Shown piece after piece: positions 62,762-64,000 of a stretch of DNA of 64,000 nt. The DNA is taken from contig NZ_JAAVUQ010000011.1 of assembly GCF_018449515.1 (NCBI RefSeq), forward strand, positions 62,001 to 126,000, written 5' to 3'. The position numbers were made by a program, and so were the translations under genes. This DNA comes from Caballeronia sp. dw_19 (GTDB lineage Bacteria; Pseudomonadota; Gammaproteobacteria; Burkholderiales; Burkholderiaceae). The notes beneath the pieces were generated by a model, which saw nothing but the letters and a program-made list of their open reading frames with translations, did no database searches and was not told the DNA's origin. The stretch's first letter is position 1. The number at the start of each line of letters is the position of its first letter.

Positions 62762-63951
62762 GCGCGCCGCTATTGCTTACCTTCAATCCCGGCTCATCGA
62801 CGATCAAGATCGGCCTGTTCAGCGTCTCGTCCAGTGGCGCGACGAGGATTGGCCAGGGCATGATCGATTTCCGGCGCGTGCCGCTCTCGCTGCATCTGGT
62901 GAATGAGGGCGCCGTTCACGATATCCCTCTGAAGGCCGTTGTCACAGAGAACCTGCACGAGGTGCTGGACGAAACGCTCAATTGGTTTGCGACGCATTTT
63001 TCGCTGACGGATCTGGTCTCGGTCGGGCATCGGGTCGTGCATGGCGGCGACACCTTTTCCGGACCGGTCGCCATCACCGATGAAGCGCTTGCCGCGATCG
63101 TCCAGCTCACGCCCCTCGCCCCGTTGCATCAGCCGCAAAGTGTCCGGCTGATTCGTGCTATTCGACACCTGCGGCCTCACCTTGTGCAGTCGGCCTCATT
63201 CGACACCGCCTTTCATCGCACGCAAACGGACCTTGTGCGCCGCTTCGCGCTGCCACGCCGTTTCTTCGATAATGGCGTCAAACGCTACGGCTTTCACGGT
63301 CTCTCGTATAGCTTTATTGCCCGCGCTTTTGCGCATCAGTTTCCTCAGCTCGCCAATAGTAAGTTGATCGCGGCACACCTTGGCAGCGGCGCAAGCCTGT
63401 GCGCGATGAACGCAGGCGCGAGCCGCGACACCAGCATGGGCTTCTCGACTCTTGATGGCATTCCGATGGCTACGCGCTGCGGTGCGCTCGATGCGGGCGT
63501 TGTCCTTCATTTCATGCAGCAGGAAGGCTTGAGCGCTGCAGCGATTGAAAAGATCCTGTACGAACAGTCCGGCTTGCTCGGCGTTTCGGGGATCAGCGCG
63601 GACAGTCGCGAACTCGCGGCCAGCACACGGCCGGAAGCGCGCGAAGCGCTCGATCTCTTCGCATTTCGAATCGCGGGAGAAGCAGCTCGGCTCGCGACCA
63701 CGCTCGGTGGCCTGGACTGCCTCCTGTTCACCGCCGGGATCGGCGAACACCAGCCTCAGGTCCGTGCAGCGGTATGCGCGCGTCTCGCGTGGATCGGCGT
63801 TGAACTGGACGACCAGGCGAACGCCGCCAATGCGACCATTATCAGCGCCGCCAGCAGTCGCGTCACCGTGTTAGTGCTCGCGACCGATGAAGAGCAGATC
63901 ATCGCGGACGAAGCTGTTTCCATTCTTCATGGCCAAGGAGTCACTGCATGA
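62758..63951 (+). CDS. ackA: Acetate kinase
   Basis: 397 residues of the ASKHA family. LTFNPGSSTIKIGLFSV, GHRVVHGGDTF, RYGFHGLSYSFI, AAHLGSGASLCAM and TAGIGEHQPQVR are the conserved segments; the usual first motif has NxGSSSxK, here NPGSSTIK. It makes ATP and acetate from acetyl phosphate formed by the preceding enzyme, so the pair yields ATP by substrate-level phosphorylation. Overlaps pta by 4 nt and fabI by 4 nt. Confidence 0.95.
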   Translation: MSAPLLLTFNPGSSTIKIGLFSVSSSGATRIGQGMIDFRRVPLSLHLVNEGAVHDIPLKAVVTENLHEVLDETLNWFATHFSLTDLVSVGHRVVHGGDTFSGPVAITDEALAAIVQLTPLAPLHQPQSVRLIRAIRHLRPHLVQSASFDTAFHRTQTDLVRRFALPRRFFDNGVKRYGFHGLSYSFIARAFAHQFPQLANSKLIAAHLGSGASLCAMNAGASRDTSMGFSTLDGIPMATRCGALDAGVVLHFMQQEGLSAAAIEKILYEQSGLLGVSGISADSRELAASTRPEAREALDLFAFRIAGEAARLATTLGGLDCLLFTAGIGEHQPQVRAAVCARLAWIGVELDDQANAANATIISAASSRVTVLVLATDEEQIIADEAVSILHGQGVTA

Positions 63952-64000
63952 ATGCGCTCATCGATCTATCCGGAAAACGTGGTCTGGTCATTGGCATTGC
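63948..64000 (+). CDS. fabI: Enoyl-ACP reductase (NADH), first 17 residues
   Basis: The frame begins MNALIDLSGKRGLVIGI and is cut by the window end. LxGKRGLVxGI is the N-terminus of FabI-type enoyl-ACP reductases, the first part of the NAD site. It overlaps the ackA stop by 4 nt (ATGA), so it belongs to the same operon. The call is probable but rests on 17 residues. Confidence 0.65.
   Translation, partial: MNALIDLSGKRGLVIGI

Noticed and set aside
1-64000. CRISPR arrays, tRNA or rRNA genes, riboswitches, phage or plasmid genes
   Set aside because: None was recognised on reading; short tandem repeats at 27102 and 59411 have no spacers, and the ParA-like gene has no partner.

Overview
The window reads as a chromosomal segment of a GC-rich betaproteobacterium of the Burkholderiaceae, most likely Paraburkholderia, Caballeronia or a close relative. 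The signs are an intracellular PHA depolymerase and a class I PHA synthase, a monomeric NADP isocitrate dehydrogenase, H-NS-like proteins with the GATW-type DNA-binding module, a HoxFUYH hydrogenase with a short HypF as in Cupriavidus, and a MaoC-phosphotransacetylase fusion followed by acetate kinase and fabI. The assignment rests on protein resemblance only. No rRNA, tRNA, CRISPR array, intact insertion sequence or phage was recognised.

Left part (1-25 kb), housekeeping and accessory genes. It holds a partial membrane sensor, a lone ParA-like ATPase, monomeric isocitrate dehydrogenase, an ECF sigma / small membrane protein / ferredoxin operon, a short-chain dehydrogenase, a cupin, PhaZ and a glutathione transferase. 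A five-gene minus-strand chemosensory-like operon follows (15.5 to 10.4 kb): a membrane CheA-type kinase without a CheW domain, a truncated receptor-tip protein, two CheX-like proteins and a CheY. A large inverted repeat (15.77-16.79 kb) separates it from a divergent oxidoreductase/LysR pair, an O-antigen-ligase-like protein, a flavin monooxygenase and an acyl-CoA ligase / ECHDC3-like pair.

Transition (25-27.3 kb). Here lie an H-NS-like protein with two DNA-binding modules, small ORFs, a decayed DUF1214 gene and a non-coding stretch with short repeats and one FNR-like site.

Right part (27-64 kb), a low-oxygen metabolism island. A colinear plus-strand series (27.3-47.1 kb) encodes an aldehyde dehydrogenase, proton-translocating transhydrogenase (pntAA-AB-B), a zinc alcohol dehydrogenase, NAD-linked hydrogenase hoxFUYHW, hypABFCDE, zwf and a copper-type P-ATPase. 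Then come a second aldehyde dehydrogenase, small proteins, an isolated atpG-atpC pair, and a minus-strand operon of an MFS carrier, an Fe-S flavoprotein of the GltD type and NifJ pyruvate:ferredoxin oxidoreductase. Divergent from it run phaC, maoC-pta, ackA and the start of fabI. Five FNR/ANR-like boxes (TTGAT-N4-ATCAA type) lie in its intergenic regions; three have a -10-like hexamer at the spacing expected of an FNR-activated promoter. Gene content resembles the low-oxygen-activated (lxa) locus described in Burkholderia cenocepacia, here with a hydrogenase and NifJ added. Taken together the island could make acetyl-CoA and reduced ferredoxin from pyruvate, ATP through acetyl phosphate, and dispose of reductant as H2, PHB or alcohol. 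That is an inference from gene content.
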